Shown here piece by piece: positions 10,701 to 19,424 of a stretch of DNA of 64,000 nucleotides. This stretch comes from CAYQUC01 sp964514215. GTDB taxonomy: Bacteria; Pseudomonadota; Gammaproteobacteria; UBA6429; Thiohalophilaceae. Below the pieces are notes generated by a model, which saw only the letters and a list, made by a program, of their open reading frames with translations, made no database searches and was not told the DNA's origin. Each line of letters opens with the position of its first letter. Position 1 is the first letter of the stretch. Where the stretch lies: contig CAZEPW010000004.1 of assembly GCA_964514215.1 (NCBI GenBank), positions 46,249 to 110,248 of the forward strand. The letters are read 5' to 3'. The position numbers and the translations under genes were made by a program.

Positions 10701-13309
10701 ATAAACCAAATTATCAAGTTGGGGATACTGCCGTTATACGTTTACCCAAAGCCAGCAAGGGGCGGGCATTAATCAGTATTGAAAATGGCACGGAAATTTT
10801 GCAACAACATTGGTTGGATATTAGTAAAACGGGCAATGATTTTAAACTTCAGGTGACAGCCGATATGGCTCCCAATGTTTATATTCACGTTAGTTTGTTG
10901 CAACCGCATCAAAACAAGAGCAATGATCGACCAATTCGTCTTTATGGTGTGATGCCGTTATTAGTGAACGATCCTGAAACACGCCTTACACCACAATTAA
11001 CAATGGCCGATGAATGGGCTCCAAAATCAACAGTTGAGTTAGCGGTTCACGAAGCTAATGGAAAACCCATGAGCTATACCATTGCCGTGGTTGATGAAGG
11101 ATTATTAGGGCTCACGCGCTTTAAAACACCGGACTTACATAAACAATTTTATAAAAAAGAAGCCCATGGAGTACTTACCTGGGATTTTTATGATTTTGTG
11201 GTGGGTGCTTATGGTGGTGAGCTTGAACGCTTGTTGGCATTAGGTGGTGGTGATGACAGTGATGAAAATGAAAAAAATAAAGATAAAAAACGGTTTCCTC
11301 CGGTGGTGCAATATTTAGGACCATTTGAGCTAAAGGCTGGACAAACTGCCAAACATAGTTTAAAGCTACCACAGTATATTGGGGCTGTGCGTGTGATGCT
11401 GGTTGCCGGTGATAAAACCGCTTATGGCAAAGCCAGTAAATCGGTTTTTGTTCGTGAGTCGTTGAGTATTTTGGCAACGGTGCCGCGCGTTATTGCACCT
11501 GATGAAGAAATGACCTTGCCGGTTGCTGTGTTTGTGATGGATGATAATATTAAAGATGTTAAACTAAAAATTATTCCTGATGAACATTTTGAATTACTTG
11601 GCTCAGACGAGGTTGATATTCACTTTGAAACGACAGGTGATAAACTCGGTGTATTGAAGGTTAAAGTCAAATCGGGTTTAGGCAAAGGCCATATTCGTTT
11701 TATTGCGAGCAGTACGAATAAAACCACTGAATCCGAGGTTTATATCGATATTCGTAGTGCCAACCCTGCAACGTTAAGACAAGTAAAAATGGTGATCGAA
11801 CCAAATACGTCTTGGCAGGGGACGATTGTCCCTCATGGATTGTTAAAGACTAATAAAGTAACGTTAGAGTTATCTTCTGCGTTGCCCATTAATTTAGAAA
11901 ACCGTTTAAATTATTTGATTCGTTATCCTCATGGTTGCATTGAACAGGTGACTTCATCGGTATTTCCCCAATTATATTTAACGAATTTTGTGAAACTTGA
12001 AAAACAGCGTAAGGACGTTATTGATACTAATATCAATGCCGCCATTAAACGTCTGCAACAGTTTCAAAATAACAATGGTAGTTTTTCGTATTGGCCTGGT
12101 GGTAATGGTGCGCCCTCTGGTTGGGGTGGCAATTATGCCGGGCACTTTTTGTTAGAAGCGCAGCGAAAAGGTTATTTTATACCTGAGGGGTTAATATCGA
12201 ATTGGTTATCGTATCAGGCGCGTGCGGCGAATAACTGGTTAGCCGGTTCAGGACAATCTGAATTGGAACAAGCTTATCGACTTTATAGCTTGGCGTTGGC
12301 GAATAAGGCTGAAATAGGCGCAATGAACCGCTTGCGTGAATCCAATACTTTAAGCAATATTTCACGTTGGCAACTAGCCCATGCTTATCAAGTGATTGGG
12401 CAGTCTGATGCGGCAGCGGTATTATTGGAAAATGCCAAAATCAACATCGTAGAGTATGCGCACGAAGGGCAGACGTTTGGCTCTAAACTACGTGATCAGG
12501 CGATAGTATTAACTGCGCTTGTTAAATTAGGACGTAAACAACAAGCAAAACAACTTGCAGATACAATCGCGGCACAATTAGCGTCGAATTCATGGCAAAG
12601 TACTCAGAGTGTTGCATATGCTTTACTTGCCATGAGTTATTTTATTGGTAATGATGGAGCAGACAGTCAATTTAAATTTAATTTACAACGCGATTTAGCA
12701 AGTAACAAGACTGCAAAACAGTCGTTGTTATCGAGTTCGGTTATTTATCAGCAGCGATTATCGGATTTTAATCGTAAGGGTGAAATCATTAAACTTGAAA
12801 ATAAATCAGCGCTGACGTTGTACGGTAGTATTTCAGTTCAGGGTATTCCTAAAGCGGGTGCCGAGCAGGCTATCGCTAATGGTTTAGCATTAGCTGTGTC
12901 GTATAAAAATAGTAAGGGTGAGGTTTTAAATATCGCTAAATTGGTACAAGGAAGTGATGTTATCGCGGTTATAACCGTGAAAAATACTAGCGCACAGGAT
13001 TTAACGAATTTGGCGTTAACGCATATTATTCCATCCGGTTGGCAAATACATAATATGCGTTTCACTAATGATGCTGCAACGACTGATACTAAGAACTCAA
13101 AAATGGATTATCAGGATATTCGAGATGACAGGATATACAGCTATTTTGGATTAAAAGCCGCTGAACAAAAGCAGTTTACGGTATTAATGAATGCTTCTTA
13201 TCTTGGTCGATTCTATTTACCAAGTATTTCTATTGCAGCAATGTATGATGCCTCTAAAACGGCAAGGACAAAAGGCCAATGGGTCAACGTCGTCAAAATC
13301 GGAGAATAA
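7712..13309 (+). CDS. yfhM: Bacterial alpha-2-macroglobulin lipoprotein (YfhM-like)
   Basis: This is a giant periplasmic protease trap, 1865 residues, thought to guard the cell wall against foreign proteases. The signal peptide ends in the lipobox LLPAC with Cys24 as the lipidated residue. Asp25 follows the lipidated cysteine, which in enterobacteria is an inner-membrane retention signal. The series of macroglobulin domains includes GERGVWRPGDKIFLTF, AVVDEGLLGLTRF and KRFPPVVQYLGPFEL. The thioester motif is YPHGCIEQ with Cys1409 and Gln1412; the middle residue is Ile where E. coli has Leu. An alpha-alpha toroid follows (FSYWPGGNGAPSGWGG). AAAAAGGA upstream supports the ATG at 7712. Its last 31 bases overlap pbpC, the classic partner gene, so the two are co-transcribed: the trap is made together with a peptidoglycan synthase that would repair the wall. 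Confidence 0.93.
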   Translation: MGFSHFSISGLIFVLISALLLPACDSSTSSDTNSLSQVDTNSQWSQYISSHTAGAISKNANIHIRFINDIITSDLVGKDARAVFKVSPNIQGSITYANNREIILQPAAALNSNSRYKVSIKTNELLGLKSAADNFIFNFQVIRQDFEVNVDGLNTNLKDKKQLELNGSIITADVEQSERIEKMLVAEYLNNSFKIDWQHSSNGKQHNFKITAIPRKKTNTNLLLKWNAAVIGVNQQGEQKIEIPALGLFKVTKIQAVQADRQYVKIQFSDILKTNQDISGLVQMPGVKFSSRIEENVIQLYPVANLIGEYQVIVEPGIKNFKDLRITKRVNDKITFSSFKPQVRFVGKGIILPDNKILSIPFEAVNVTGVQVTAFQVYENNIGQFLQTNQFDGTSEINRVGRYLWRKTIALDSVVMDKWNRYSLDATELLKAHPGGLFRLTLSINRGNSSFRCPQENAETVIQKEKSFLSNDDYVDTSSSGWGYAEDYYGQGSAAILWGDRENPCKDAYFRYASGVTDSRNFIASNIGIIAKRDKRNKLTIITSDIRTSLPLTGVAISVRNFQGLEMKKLITDNLGMISAELNAIPFYLVATKGKQKAYLKLSKGTALATSHFNVGGQQVDNGVKAFIYGERGVWRPGDKIFLTFVLQDKENTIPAKHPVTMRLYNPKGQLVQTISNNKPIGDFYRFTLKTSDDSETGVWMAKAQLGGTIFNKRLKIETVVPNRLKIDINLGTKQLSKSTMPFSAKLFSQWLHGAKASNLKYDVEVKVSSRRTRFDIFTDFVFDDPAGYFSFSPLIIAQGKLDADGNANIQKSVDVNAAAPGMLTAKFTTRVFEQGGDFSSDSVNIAFSPYEHYVGLKLPKGDATRNMLLTDTKHKVDIASLKQNGEKVALKNIQVTLYKIQWKWWWDKSGDSLASYSSSYQTNYLQQSTIATNNNGLGSWEFEIKYPDWGRYLIRACDLDGKHCTGKTLYMDWPGWAGKAREGSAAGANSLSVSSDKPNYQVGDTAVIRLPKASKGRALISIENGTEILQQHWLDISKTGNDFKLQVTADMAPNVYIHVSLLQPHQNKSNDRPIRLYGVMPLLVNDPETRLTPQLTMADEWAPKSTVELAVHEANGKPMSYTIAVVDEGLLGLTRFKTPDLHKQFYKKEAHGVLTWDFYDFVVGAYGGELERLLALGGGDDSDENEKNKDKKRFPPVVQYLGPFELKAGQTAKHSLKLPQYIGAVRVMLVAGDKTAYGKASKSVFVRESLSILATVPRVIAPDEEMTLPVAVFVMDDNIKDVKLKIIPDEHFELLGSDEVDIHFETTGDKLGVLKVKVKSGLGKGHIRFIASSTNKTTESEVYIDIRSANPATLRQVKMVIEPNTSWQGTIVPHGLLKTNKVTLELSSALPINLENRLNYLIRYPHGCIEQVTSSVFPQLYLTNFVKLEKQRKDVIDTNINAAIKRLQQFQNNNGSFSYWPGGNGAPSGWGGNYAGHFLLEAQRKGYFIPEGLISNWLSYQARAANNWLAGSGQSELEQAYRLYSLALANKAEIGAMNRLRESNTLSNISRWQLAHAYQVIGQSDAAAVLLENAKINIVEYAHEGQTFGSKLRDQAIVLTALVKLGRKQQAKQLADTIAAQLASNSWQSTQSVAYALLAMSYFIGNDGADSQFKFNLQRDLASNKTAKQSLLSSSVIYQQRLSDFNRKGEIIKLENKSALTLYGSISVQGIPKAGAEQAIANGLALAVSYKNSKGEVLNIAKLVQGSDVIAVITVKNTSAQDLTNLALTHIIPSGWQIHNMRFTNDAATTDTKNSKMDYQDIRDDRIYSYFGLKAAEQKQFTVLMNASYLGRFYLPSISIAAMYDASKTARTKGQWVNVVKIGE

Positions 13310-15645
13310 TATATTCACTGTTAATTGTGAGTTTTGTGTTTTTGCTGGGCAGTAGTTTTTGGTTCTGCTTACCAAAACCGTTATTCAACGATACTTATTC
13401 ATCGACGTTATTAAGTCGGGACGGGCAATTGCTCGGTGCAAGAATTGCACTCGACGAACAATGGCGTTTTCCTGAAATTACCGGACAACAACTAGCAACT
13501 AAATTTACAACTGCACTAATACAGTTCGAAGATAAACGATTTAATTCACACTGGGGCGTTGATCCCTTAGCGACTTTACGGGCATTGTATTTAAACCTTA
13601 GTCAAAATAAAATTGTGAGTGGTGGCAGCACCTTATCAATGCAAGTTATTAGGCTTGCGCGAAAAAATAAACGCCGTAGTTATTCTGAAAAAATGATAGA
13701 AATGATAATGGCTTTGCGTTTAGAATTGTCCTATAACAAACAAGAAATTTTAGCATTATATGCCAGCCATGCCCCTTTTGGCGGTAATGTTGTTGGGCTT
13801 GAAACAGCCGCTTGGCGTTATTTTGGTCGCGCGGCGGCTCATTTATCATGGGCGGAAGCCTGTACTCTGGCCGTTTTGCCGAATAGTCCGGCTTTGATTC
13901 ATCCTGCACGTAACCGACAAAAGTTAAAACAAAAACGCGATAGATTATTAAATCATTTATTTAATGAAAAAATTATCTCGAAAACAACTCTAGCTTTGGC
14001 GTTAATTGAAAAATTACCGGCAAAGCCATTGCCGTTGCCTACTATGGCACCGCACTTATTGGCAAGCCAAAGTAACAAACAATTGCCGCAATTAAAGTCC
14101 ACAATTGATAAAACCTTACAACTTGCAGTGCGTGATATTGTATTTCAACATTCAAAGGTGCTGAGTCAACGTGAAATTCATAATGCTGCGGCCTTGGTTA
14201 TTAATAATGATACGTTTGAAGTGTTAGCTTATATTGGTAATAGTAATAACGCGACTGATTTTGAGCTTGGATATGCCATTGATTTAATTCACCGGCCTCG
14301 TAGCACCGGTAGTATTTTAAAACCATTATTGTATGCCAGTATGTTACAACAAGGTGATATCTTGCCAGAAACCTTGGTGGCCGATTTACCAACACAATAT
14401 GCAGGTTATACACCTGAAAATTACGATCGGCAGTATCGGGGGGCGGTGCCTGCAAAAGTAGCGCTAGCACGTTCATTAAATATCCCGGCAGTACGGATGT
14501 TAAAACAATACAGTGTTGCTAAGTTTTATGATGTATTGCAACAAATGGGGATGTCGACATTACATCGCACCCCCAATAATTACGGTTTAACGTTAATTTT
14601 AGGTGGCGCCGAAGGGACGTTGTGGGATATTGCCACTATGTATGCCAATTTGGCGAATATAGCCAAAGCAAAAAATGCAGCAAGTGATGCCACTTATCAG
14701 CAACTAACCGTTTTGCATGGACAGAGTAGCACAACGAAACAAGTACGAGAAATTCAACCGGCAGCAGCATGGTTAACATTGAAGGCATTATTGGAAGTTT
14801 CGCGTCCGGGTGCTGAAGGTTATTGGAAAAATTTTAATAGTAGCCAGAAAATTGCTTGGAAGACCGGTACCAGTTATGGCTTGCGTGATGCATGGGCGGT
14901 TGGTAATACCAGTTTATATACGGTTGCTGTGTGGGTCGGTAATGCCAGTGGTGAAGGTAAACCGGGGTTAACCGGAGTGAGTGCTGCTGCACCGATTATG
15001 TTTGATATTTTTAATCGTTTAGATAGTAGTGCTTGGTTTACTGCGCCGTATTTTTTAATGAAAGAAGTAACGGTTTGTAAAAATGATGGTTATCTTGCTA
15101 ATCAGTTTTGTGATACAAAAAAGCAATGGATACCAAAAGATAGCCACTTTAACAAAACCAGTCAAAATCATTTAAAAGTTCACTTGGATAAAAATGGTTG
15201 GCGGGTTAATGGTTTATGCGAAAAGGTTAGTAATATGCAGCATAAAAATTGGTTTGTCTTGCCCGCCGGACAGGAATTTTATTTTAAAAAATTAAACGCG
15301 AGTTATCGTAATATTCCTGCTTATCGTAAGGATTGTGTTGCTCAAGTTACCCAAAAAGCATCGCATAATCCAATTGACATTTTATACCCGACACCGGGTA
15401 CGAAACTGTATATTCCGGTTTATCTTGATGAGTCGCAGGGTAGTACTATTTTTAAAGCGGTGCATCGTAATCGAGATGAAACTTTGTATTGGCATTTGGA
15501 TAAAGAGTTTTTGGGAACAACAAAAATATTTCATCAACGTGAATTAAAAATTAATCCGGGGATTCATTTTTTAACCTTGGTTGATGAGCAGGGCAATAGT
15601 TTAACACGGAAGCTTGAAGTGTTAGGCAAGCAGAATGTGTTTTGA
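13279..15645 (+). CDS. pbpC: Penicillin-binding protein 1C (glycosyltransferase/transpeptidase)
   Basis: This is a bifunctional class A peptidoglycan synthase anchored in the inner membrane. The 788 residues begin with a basic stretch and one transmembrane helix (about 11-30). The GT51 glycosyltransferase domain shows QFEDKRFNSHWGVDP (catalytic Glu84) and GGSTLSMQVIRLAR. The transpeptidase domain has all three motifs: SILK with Ser345, SLN with Ser399, and KTG at 528-530. The C-terminal part (roughly 690-780) resembles the BiPBP_C domain specific to PBP1C. The start overlaps the macroglobulin gene by 31 bases, and AAAGG sits just before it. The 1C type, rather than 1A or 1B, follows from this neighbour and the C-terminal domain. 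Confidence 0.93.
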   Translation: MGQRRQNRRIIYSLLIVSFVFLLGSSFWFCLPKPLFNDTYSSTLLSRDGQLLGARIALDEQWRFPEITGQQLATKFTTALIQFEDKRFNSHWGVDPLATLRALYLNLSQNKIVSGGSTLSMQVIRLARKNKRRSYSEKMIEMIMALRLELSYNKQEILALYASHAPFGGNVVGLETAAWRYFGRAAAHLSWAEACTLAVLPNSPALIHPARNRQKLKQKRDRLLNHLFNEKIISKTTLALALIEKLPAKPLPLPTMAPHLLASQSNKQLPQLKSTIDKTLQLAVRDIVFQHSKVLSQREIHNAAALVINNDTFEVLAYIGNSNNATDFELGYAIDLIHRPRSTGSILKPLLYASMLQQGDILPETLVADLPTQYAGYTPENYDRQYRGAVPAKVALARSLNIPAVRMLKQYSVAKFYDVLQQMGMSTLHRTPNNYGLTLILGGAEGTLWDIATMYANLANIAKAKNAASDATYQQLTVLHGQSSTTKQVREIQPAAAWLTLKALLEVSRPGAEGYWKNFNSSQKIAWKTGTSYGLRDAWAVGNTSLYTVAVWVGNASGEGKPGLTGVSAAAPIMFDIFNRLDSSAWFTAPYFLMKEVTVCKNDGYLANQFCDTKKQWIPKDSHFNKTSQNHLKVHLDKNGWRVNGLCEKVSNMQHKNWFVLPAGQEFYFKKLNASYRNIPAYRKDCVAQVTQKASHNPIDILYPTPGTKLYIPVYLDESQGSTIFKAVHRNRDETLYWHLDKEFLGTTKIFHQRELKINPGIHFLTLVDEQGNSLTRKLEVLGKQNVF

Positions 15646-15823
15646 GTCAATGCTTCAGGATTTTAAAATTTTTACAAAGCGTGACGCTTGTCCTTGGTTT
15701 AAAAAATTCTCTGAACGATTGATGTTTTGGGATTTGCGTTGCGGAAAATTAAATGGATATATGGGACTATTACGTTATAATCGCATGCTTGGTTATTGGC
15801 AGTATTATGAATCAATAGATTAA
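15635..15823 (+). CDS. Possible small protein of unknown function
   Basis: A 62-codon frame starts inside the end of pbpC (11-base overlap) and could equally start at the ATG at 15650. The product is rich in aromatic and basic residues (KRDACPWFKKFSERLMFW, GYMGLLRYNRMLGYWQYYE) with two cysteines, and has no clear membrane helix or signal peptide. It fills most of the spacer between pbpC and the next gene, and nothing else accounts for that DNA. I do not recognise the family; its reality rests only on an uninterrupted frame and plausible codon use. Confidence 0.35.
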   Translation: MCFESMLQDFKIFTKRDACPWFKKFSERLMFWDLRCGKLNGYMGLLRYNRMLGYWQYYESID

Positions 15824-15942
15824 AGCGATATTTCATTAGTTGTTGTTTGATGGTTTTTAAATTATTGATGGTAGTTATGGTTATAGTATTATTAGCTAGG
15901 CACAACGATTTGTTTTAAATATTTGTATATGGAGTTGTGGTA

Positions 15943-16290
15943 TTGTTAGATTTATTTATCAATAGTGGTAAATGGGGTTATATTATTATTTTTGTTGCGC
16001 TAATTGCGTTTTCGATCTTAGTTATTCAACTTTTTGTGCGAAACAAATGGTTGTTTTATGTATCCAATTTTTTTGCCGTGTTACCACTGACTATAGCTTA
16101 TTTTGCAACTAGCTATTCTCGAGGTGAGGTGCAGCAAGCATTTGCTACTATGGGGTCAGTTAGTGTTACTATGCGACACGAGTTAGCGGTGATTGCCGAT
16201 AGCCCATTAACATTGGGATATTATGTTTCGATTCCGTTGTTATTATTGTTGTTTATTAATTTATTTATATTTAAGAAGGTCAATTTGTAA
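15943..16290 (+). CDS. Small three-helix membrane protein, unknown
   Basis: This encodes about 115 residues with three clear membrane spans: WGYIIIFVALIAFSILVIQL, then FAVLPLTIAYFATSY, then LGYYVSIPLLLLLFINLFIF. Between the second and third spans is a short polar section (SRGEVQQAFATMGS). I chose the TTG at 15943 because GGAG at 15931-15934 lies eight bases upstream; a GTG at 15937 in the same frame is too close to that site. The S4-domain gene begins one base after its stop, so the two are likely co-transcribed. The topology is faintly like pieces of MotA/TolQ proteins, but key motifs are missing and I give no function. Confidence 0.6.
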   Translation: MLDLFINSGKWGYIIIFVALIAFSILVIQLFVRNKWLFYVSNFFAVLPLTIAYFATSYSRGEVQQAFATMGSVSVTMRHELAVIADSPLTLGYYVSIPLLLLLFINLFIFKKVNL

Positions 16291-16291
16291 A

Positions 16292-16507
16292 ATGAGAGAA
16301 GTTGAAATCAGCTCAGAACCGGTCGAACTTTATAAAATATTGAAGTTTGAGGGCATGGTTTCAAGTGGTGGGGAGGCTAAATCGGTGATTGCCAGTGGTC
16401 AAGTTTTATTAAATGGAAATATTGAAACCCAAAAGCGTAAAAAAATAGTATCTGGTGATATAATCGAGTTTGATAATGAACAACTCAGTATTCAACTAGT
16501 GAAGTAA
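16292..16507 (+). CDS. S4-type RNA-binding domain protein (YbcJ-like)
   Basis: A 71-residue protein that is almost entirely one S4 fold: ELYKILKFEGMVSSGGEAKSV followed by GQVLLNGNIETQKRKKI and a closing beta segment (GDIIEFDNEQLSI). S4 domains bind structured RNA, and stand-alone versions such as YbcJ are linked to ribosome or tRNA-related roles. The frame stays open upstream to 16223, but that part overlaps the preceding membrane protein; the ATG at 16292 with AAGAAGG at 16273-16279 fits the family length. It is followed after four bases by the YehS gene, suggesting one transcript. Confidence 0.8.
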   Translation: MREVEISSEPVELYKILKFEGMVSSGGEAKSVIASGQVLLNGNIETQKRKKIVSGDIIEFDNEQLSIQLVK

Positions 16508-16511
16508 CAGT

Positions 16512-17051
16512 ATGAAAAATAACGATGTAATACGCCGCCTCCGATATATTTTCGATTTTAATGATAAAAAAATGATGGCTATTTTTGGAGCCGCTGATTT
16601 GTCGGTAACTCGAGCAGAGATTAGCGATTGGTTAAAAAAGGAAGATAATCCGGAATTTAAAAAATGTAATGATAATCAGCTTGCGATTTTTTTAAATGGC
16701 TTAATTAATGAAAAACGTGGTAAAAAATCAGGGCCGCCAACAGTTGCTGAAAAACGCATTACTAATAATATGATTTTTACCAAATTAAAAATCGCATTAA
16801 ATTTAAAAGCAGAAGATGTTGTTGAAATTTTAGCTTCGGCAGATTTTCGAATCAGTAAATCTGAATTAAGTGCTTTTTTTAGAAAACCCGGACATAAACA
16901 TTATGTTGATTGTAAAGATCAAATTTTACGGTTATTTTTAAAAGGACTTGAGCTTAAATACCATCAGAGCGCAGGGGATGAAAATAAGATGGAAATTCAA
17001 GATAGTGATACAAAATCACCTGTCGAAACTGGATTTAAGTGGAAAAAATAG
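16512..17051 (+). CDS. yehS: DUF1456 family protein YehS
   Basis: A 179-residue cytoplasmic protein with two copies of the DUF1456 repeat: NNDVIRRLRYIFDFNDKKMM with its KKEDNPEFKKCNDNQLAIFL half, and a second copy NNMIFTKLKIALNLKAED with FFRKPGHKHYVDCKDQILR. This repeat pair, joined by a linker with KSGPP, is the hallmark of YehS. No activity is established. The C-terminus carries a short acidic and polar tail. The gene sits four bases after the S4-domain gene and one base before the DUF3622 gene, so all are probably translated from one message. Confidence 0.88.
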   Translation: MKNNDVIRRLRYIFDFNDKKMMAIFGAADLSVTRAEISDWLKKEDNPEFKKCNDNQLAIFLNGLINEKRGKKSGPPTVAEKRITNNMIFTKLKIALNLKAEDVVEILASADFRISKSELSAFFRKPGHKHYVDCKDQILRLFLKGLELKYHQSAGDENKMEIQDSDTKSPVETGFKWKK

Positions 17052-17052
17052 C

Positions 17053-17256
17053 ATGTCTAAAATTAAAAAATTTGAATGTCGAACGGTTCAAGATAAAAAA
17101 ACTTGGACGGCTGAAATTATACGGCGAGTAACATCGAAAAAATTTCATGTCTCGAAGAGTCAGCAGGGATTTATCGATGAAGCTCAAGCTTTGGAATGGG
17201 GCGAGCAAGAAATCAAATCTTTTGTACTCAATCTAAGTAAACGTAATAAGCGTTAA
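17053..17256 (+). CDS. DUF3622 family small protein
   Basis: A 67-residue basic protein matching the DUF3622 pattern: KKFECRTVQDKKTWTAEIIR, then RVTSKKFHVSKSQQGF and ALEWGEQEIKSFV. The family is small, found mainly in marine gammaproteobacteria, and has no assigned role. The ATG at 17053 follows the yehS stop by one base; the frame extends further upstream but only inside yehS. It is the last gene of this small operon; a spacer of over 400 bases follows. Confidence 0.8.
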   Translation: MSKIKKFECRTVQDKKTWTAEIIRRVTSKKFHVSKSQQGFIDEAQALEWGEQEIKSFVLNLSKRNKR

Positions 17257-17715
17257 TAAAAATATTTTATGGTGTTTAGCCTAACTAATATTGCATATCA
17301 GTTTATGCTTATATAGCACATTAAATCGTTAAACATAATGTATTTATTAATAGCAAATTCGCAATGAATGACTCTTAAATATCCCCTATTCAATTCTTAT
17401 TTAGTCTTGATTATTTAATTTTATTGTGCAACTTCACAAAGTGTGAGTGACAACACAAAATTTTATTTTAGATTTAATAAACTAGTACTTCAGATATAGG
17501 TTATCGTTAATTTAAAACTTGTCTAGCCGTTCTGCATAGGCTTAACTCGAAGTTACTTCAGGTAATAAATTGCTGGCAATAAAGTTGCAGATATAAAAAT
17601 ATACTATAAATATAAGTCGTAAAATATTTAAAACTACTGTTCTTTAAATGGTTGTTTTAATGTCATAAGGGATATGTATCATTCGTTTGACAGATGGAAT
17701 AAGGAATTTTTATTT
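17257..17715. other. Spacer without a recognisable gene
   Basis: About 460 AT-rich bases separate the DUF3622 gene from the metallophosphoesterase start. I find no RNA gene, no strong terminator hairpin and no matched -35/-10 pair. An imperfect inverted sequence (ACTTCACA then TGTGAGT near 17430-17448) is the only structure noticed and is too weak to name. Confidence 0.5.
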
Positions 17716-18501
17716 ATGAATATTTTAATCTACAGTGATTTACATGTTGAATCAGATGATTTTCAGCTTCCAACTATTCCGGTTGATGCCGTGGTATTAG
17801 CGGGTGATATTGGTGAAGGTTTTAAGGGCTTGTGTTGGGCAGAAAGAAATTTTCCGGATACACCGGTTATTTATGTTCCGGGTAATCAAGAGTTTTATTA
17901 TCATGATTTAGACATGATTGATGAATTAAAAGCGCGAGCGCCTTCTAATATTTATGTGCTGCATAATAATATTGCCATTATCAATGGTGTTCGATTCTTA
18001 GGTTCAATTCTGTGGACTGATTTTGAGTTAAACGGATCTAAATGTAAATTACAGAGTATGCGTGCTGCTCAAGACAAAATGAGTGATTTTAGGGCGATTA
18101 AATATGATGGTTGGCCATTTGAGCCAGAAGCGTCTTTATTATTGCATCAGCAATCTCGGGAGTGGTTAACACGAGCACTCGATATTCCTTATGATGGTCA
18201 TACTGTTGTTGTGACACACCATGCGCCATCGCGACAATCAACGCATCCCCGTTATCAGGATAATATTTTAAATCCGGCATTTGCCAGTGATTTAGAATGT
18301 TTAATGGATGAAAAACGGGTGAAATATTGGATTCACGGCCATACTCACGATAATTTTGATTATGAAGTTAACGGTACTCGGGTTTTATGTAATTCTCGCG
18401 GTTATCTCGCCGACTCTGATTTCGGCGATTTTCAGTTAGAACAAACCATTAATCTTAGTGATGATTATTTCAATCAGTTAATCCAAGTGTCTAAGCATTA
18501 A
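17716..18501 (+). CDS. Metallophosphoesterase of the calcineurin family
   Basis: A 261-residue cytoplasmic two-metal phosphoesterase with the full set of family motifs in order: YSDLHVE (Asp8, His10), AGDIGE (Asp31), PGNQEF (Asn57), THHAPS (His168) and WIHGHTHDN (His207, His209). The natural substrate cannot be told from sequence. The ATG at 17716 is preceded by AAGGA at 17701-17705; the frame opens earlier at 17674, but that extension does not fit the usual start of the fold at the first strand. Its end overlaps by four bases the end of the hydrolase gene on the other strand. Confidence 0.85.
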   Translation: MNILIYSDLHVESDDFQLPTIPVDAVVLAGDIGEGFKGLCWAERNFPDTPVIYVPGNQEFYYHDLDMIDELKARAPSNIYVLHNNIAIINGVRFLGSILWTDFELNGSKCKLQSMRAAQDKMSDFRAIKYDGWPFEPEASLLLHQQSREWLTRALDIPYDGHTVVVTHHAPSRQSTHPRYQDNILNPAFASDLECLMDEKRVKYWIHGHTHDNFDYEVNGTRVLCNSRGYLADSDFGDFQLEQTINLSDDYFNQLIQVSKH

Positions 18502-19424
18502 TTTTTTACTATAAATGCAATAATACGTTTAATAACGTTTTTATTACGCAATATTCGTAAATGTCCTAAATTTTCAGTGATTAATAATTCAGAGCCAAGC
18601 CAGGCTCTATTCAATTCTTGAGCATGTTCCACTGGAATGTCGGGATCGTGATTATCATGCACGATTAATCCTGGAATGTTGATTTGTTTGAGGTTGTTCA
18701 GTGTTGATATTTCATCAAAAATGGTTGTGCCAAATCGTTGTTTGATTCTTTGCAGCAGATTGTTTTTACTGTTGGTTTTTATATTAAACATTTCACAAAA
18801 TAAATGTATCAAAAATTCGGCATCTTTGGGTGCGCTAATGACCGCTGCATTTTGTATTTTTAAACCATTTTGGACGCTATGCGCCATCACCATGGCACCA
18901 AAAGAATGAGCAATGATACTGTGGATTGGACCAATGGCGTTTGCGATTGAATGCACCACATCGGCTATGCGTAACAGGTTACTCTCATTTCCCGGACTAG
19001 CGCCGTGTCCTGGCGCATCAAAACTGATAACTTGAAAACCTTGAGCTAATAAAGGTTCTACGAATGCGCCTAGTTGTGTACCACGGCCGTTCCAACCGTG
19101 AATTAGCAAAATAATTGCTGCTGACTGATTTGCTGTTTGCCATCGGTAGAGTTTGATTGGGCCATATTGGTGTGGCAAATCAGATATACTGGCTGTTGCC
19201 AGCCAGTCTTTTTCTCGTGCTGGTTCGGGATAACGGCGAGTTGCTACCCATAATCGTACTGCCCACCAGCCGGCGAGTTTAGGGCTTAAGTAATCCATTA
19301 TTGTAAATGATAAGCGTATGATTTTTAAAAATAATATAAGCTTGATATTATTCTTATAGAGCCGTTCACGATAATGAGCTGCAACTAACTTTGGCGAGGT
19401 TTGGCTGAGTTTACGCTGTTTCAT
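18498..19424 (-). CDS. Alpha/beta hydrolase
   Basis: A 308-residue alpha/beta-hydrolase-fold protein, probably an esterase or related hydrolase. The oxyanion region is LLIHGWNGRG, the nucleophile elbow is AHSFGAMV with Ser174, the acid is Asp260 in HDNHDPDIP, and the catalytic histidine is His288 in GHLRIL. A hydrophobic stretch at residues 27-45 may be a membrane anchor. The start overlaps the end of the TetR regulator gene by 14 bases, so regulator and hydrolase form one operon driven by the promoter at 20008-20036. The regulator therefore most likely controls this hydrolase. Substrate unknown. Confidence 0.85.
   Translation of the reverse strand: MKQRKLSQTSPKLVAAHYRERLYKNNIKLILFLKIIRLSFTIMDYLSPKLAGWWAVRLWVATRRYPEPAREKDWLATASISDLPHQYGPIKLYRWQTANQSAAIILLIHGWNGRGTQLGAFVEPLLAQGFQVISFDAPGHGASPGNESNLLRIADVVHSIANAIGPIHSIIAHSFGAMVMAHSVQNGLKIQNAAVISAPKDAEFLIHLFCEMFNIKTNSKNNLLQRIKQRFGTTIFDEISTLNNLKQINIPGLIVHDNHDPDIPVEHAQELNRAWLGSELLITENLGHLRILRNKNVIKRIIAFIVKN

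Noticed and set aside
11175..11477. Histidine-rich 100-codon frame on the minus strand
   Set aside because: It lies wholly inside the macroglobulin gene, and its odd composition reflects antisense reading of Gly/Asp-rich codons.
16223..16291. Longer N-terminus for the S4-domain protein
   Set aside because: The extra residues come from the preceding membrane-protein gene read in another frame; the ATG at 16292 fits the family.
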